A stretch of DNA of 5,380 bases. It comes from Chloroflexota bacterium. GTDB lineage: Bacteria > Chloroflexota > Dehalococcoidia > Lucifugimonadales > Lucifugimonadaceae. Both the position numbers and the translations under genes were made by a program. Numbering within the stretch: position 1 is the stretch's first letter; each line of letters begins with the position of its first letter. The notes beneath the pieces were generated by a model, which had not been told where the DNA came from, searched no databases, and worked only from the letters and a program-made list of their open reading frames with translations. The stretch covers positions 1 through 5,380 of the forward strand of contig JAJCYX010000379.1 of the NCBI GenBank assembly GCA_029262715.1, given 5' to 3'. Of this stretch, positions 5,075-5,380 are shown piece after piece.

Positions 5075-5380
5075 CACCTAAGCGCCTCCAACCATTCGTG
5101 TTCCGTCCCGTAAAGCCGTTCGAGGCTGCTCGCCAGCCACAGCTTTCTCCCCTCATCAAGCAACGGCAGACAAACATCGAAATCGAGCCTGTCGCGCTCC
5201 CTCAGACTTCGAGCCTTGTACAGCAACTGAACCTCTACTCGAACACACGGCCACCCACCGTAGTTCTCGATCAACCCGGTCTCAGGTTCCTGGAACTCCG
5301 GGAAGTGCCGATGCACCCAGTTTGCGCCGTCACTGTCCGCCAGCATCAGCTGCAACTCCCAGTGCTCACGCCCCGACCGG
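5074..5380 (-). CDS. Nucleotidyltransferase-like protein, C-terminal fragment
   Basis: An open frame enters from the right edge and ends at TGA (5076-5074), giving 101 visible residues. A TTG at 5355 is in frame, but the frame stays open to 5379 and family-like sequence (SGREHWELQLMLADSDG) runs across it, so the gene is a partial one starting outside the window. The visible part has WVHRHFPEF, then VRVEVQLLYKARSLRERDRLDF, LPLLDEGRKLWLASSLERLYG, and ends in HEWLEAL. The order PEVQLLYKA-x-DxxDF-LPxL-RxWL-HxWL is what I recall from nucleotidyltransferases related to aminoglycoside-2''-adenylyltransferase, a group often annotated only as hypothetical. The catalytic GSxxD region would be upstream and cannot be checked. 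It is coupled to the Ada-like gene by a TGATG overlap. Confidence 0.68.
   Translation of the reverse strand, partial: RSGREHWELQLMLADSDGANWVHRHFPEFQEPETGLIENYGGWPCVRVEVQLLYKARSLRERDRLDFDVCLPLLDEGRKLWLASSLERLYGTEHEWLEALR

Noticed and set aside
4244..5380. Antibiotic-resistance island
   Set aside because: The families only resemble AAC(6') and ANT(2''). No integron attC site, integrase or transposase is visible, so resistance is not supported.

Overview
The window looks like chromosomal DNA of a free-living bacterium, moderately GC-rich. I lean towards Chloroflexota (a Dehalococcoidia/SAR202-like genome). That lean rests on remembered protein likeness (the small 72-aa protein, the PPK2, the stand-alone Ada-type zinc protein), on frequent TTG/GTG starts and on intergenic palindromic repeats. 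No marker gene fixes the taxonomy.

Layout. 1-147 (minus): 5' end of a lipoprotein gene, possibly spondin-domain. 148-560: divergent intergenic region with a repeat copy at 301-391. 561-779 (plus): small conserved-type protein of unknown function. 780-1225: repeat-filled gap between convergent genes. 1226-2239 (minus): class I-type polyphosphate kinase 2. 2325-3836 (minus): exopolyphosphatase, 85 bases upstream of ppk2 and codirectional. 3837-4243: a second repeat-filled gap. 4244-4783 (minus): GNAT acetyltransferase of the AAC(6')-like branch. 4877-5074 (minus): 65-aa stand-alone Ada-type zinc-binding protein. 5074-5380 (minus): 3' end of a nucleotidyltransferase-like gene whose stop overlaps the Ada-like start.

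How the genes work together. Ppx hydrolyses polyphosphate and PPK2 moves phosphate between polyphosphate and nucleotides, so the pair is a polyphosphate-turnover unit. The right-hand group (nucleotidyltransferase-like, Ada-like zinc protein, GNAT) consists of small-molecule or repair families. Only the first two are clearly coupled.

The most notable signal lies between the genes. Every intergenic region longer than 300 bases carries copies of one repeat that begins with a 12-base hairpin (GC-N-G, tetraloop CRNR, C-N'-GC), usually followed by a T-tract. Across copies the third stem pair changes from C-G to A-T to G-C with compensation. Two or three copies lie just after a stop codon in terminator orientation. 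Two stretches (887-1220 and 4001-4238) have copies facing each other at their ends, like small non-coding elements with inverted termini, and contain further palindromes.
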